From positions 1 to 6,215 of the forward strand of contig CATJRT010000100.1 of NCBI GenBank assembly GCA_949742895.1: DNA of 6,215 nucleotides, read 5' to 3'. The notes below the pieces were generated by a model that saw nothing but the letters and a program-made list of their open reading frames with translations, did not search any database and had not been told where the DNA came from. Each line of letters begins with the position of its first letter. Position 1 is the first letter of the stretch. Positions 6,086-6,215 of this stretch are shown here, piece by piece. Source of the DNA: an uncultured Eubacteriales bacterium. Lineage in GTDB: Bacteria > Bacillota_A > Clostridia > Oscillospirales > Oscillospiraceae. A program made the translations under genes and the position numbers.

Positions 6086-6098
6086 GTTACTAGTGACA
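6085..6098. promoter_or_regulatory. Palindrome at the start site, candidate operator
   Basis: TGTTACTAGTGACA is a 14-bp dyad with a single mismatched pair, lying directly after the -10 where transcription should begin. A repressor bound here would block the sugar-transport gene. The regulator is unknown and not in the window. Confidence 0.4.
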
Positions 6099-6166
6099 AA
6101 AGAAAAGCGAAATATAAGCGAGAATTTTATCAATTTGCAAAACAAAAGGAAGCCGGTGATCGAGTA

Positions 6167-6215
6167 ATGAGTCAGACCATCGTATCCATGCGGGGGATAT
6201 GCAAGAGCTTTCCCG
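6167..6215 (+). CDS. Probable sugar ABC transporter ATP-binding protein, N-terminus (runs off the window)
   Basis: Only 16 codons are visible: MSQTIVSMRGICKSFP. The MRGIxKSFPG pattern is the opening beta strand and turn of ribose/galactose/xylose-type ABC ATPases (RbsA, MglA, XylG), which usually read MRGISKSFPGVKAL. Walker A would lie beyond the window, so the call is tentative. The ATG at 6167 is preceded by GGTGATC with a 5-nt spacer, a match to the 16S rRNA 3' end; a second in-frame ATG at 6188 is less likely because no Shine-Dalgarno precedes it. The promoter at 6058-6085 and the palindrome after it suggest regulated sugar uptake. It is transcribed away from the efflux operon. Confidence 0.62.
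   Translation, partial: MSQTIVSMRGICKSFP

Overview
The window looks like a chromosomal stretch from a fairly GC-rich Firmicute, most likely a gut clostridium of the Oscillospirales type. This rests on GGAGG-type ribosome binding sites, sigma-A promoters of the TTGACn-17-TATACT form, and protein styles typical of that group (TetR/ABC/HlyD cassette, FGGY kinase, GntR-LacI regulator remnant). The taxon is inferred, not proven.

Layout, left to right. (1) Positions 1-299, minus strand: the N-terminus of an FGGY sugar kinase that runs off the left edge. (2) Positions 300-856: a sugar-operon scar. It holds a 41-codon chimeric reading frame, a strong minus-strand promoter carrying two ATTTGTA half-sites like those of AraR, and a broken GntR-LacI (AraR-type) regulator on the plus strand. 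(3) Positions 857-1106: no gene, but a good rho-independent terminator for the operon to its right. (4) Positions 1107-5738, minus strand: a compact five-gene operon, read right to left: TetR regulator, ABC ATPase, ABC-2-type permease, HlyD-family adaptor, TolC-like protein. (5) Positions 5756-5803: its promoter, overlapped by a 13-bp inverted repeat that is the likely TetR operator. (6) Positions 5804-6166: no gene, a probable IS3-family end, and a plus-strand promoter with a palindrome at the expected start site. (7) Positions 6167-6215, plus strand: the first 16 codons of a probable sugar ABC transporter ATPase.

The central operon reads as an autoregulated export machine. TetR would sit on its own promoter until a ligand releases it. 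The ATPase and the six-helix permease would form the inner-membrane pump. HlyD would bridge outward to the TolC-like protein. Having all tripartite parts in what looks like a single-membrane clostridium is the most interesting point here. The flanks tell another story: a sugar-uptake/catabolism locus that has been cut down, with its regulator and most of at least two genes deleted while the promoter and the kinase remain. The exported substrate and the sugar cannot be determined from this sequence.
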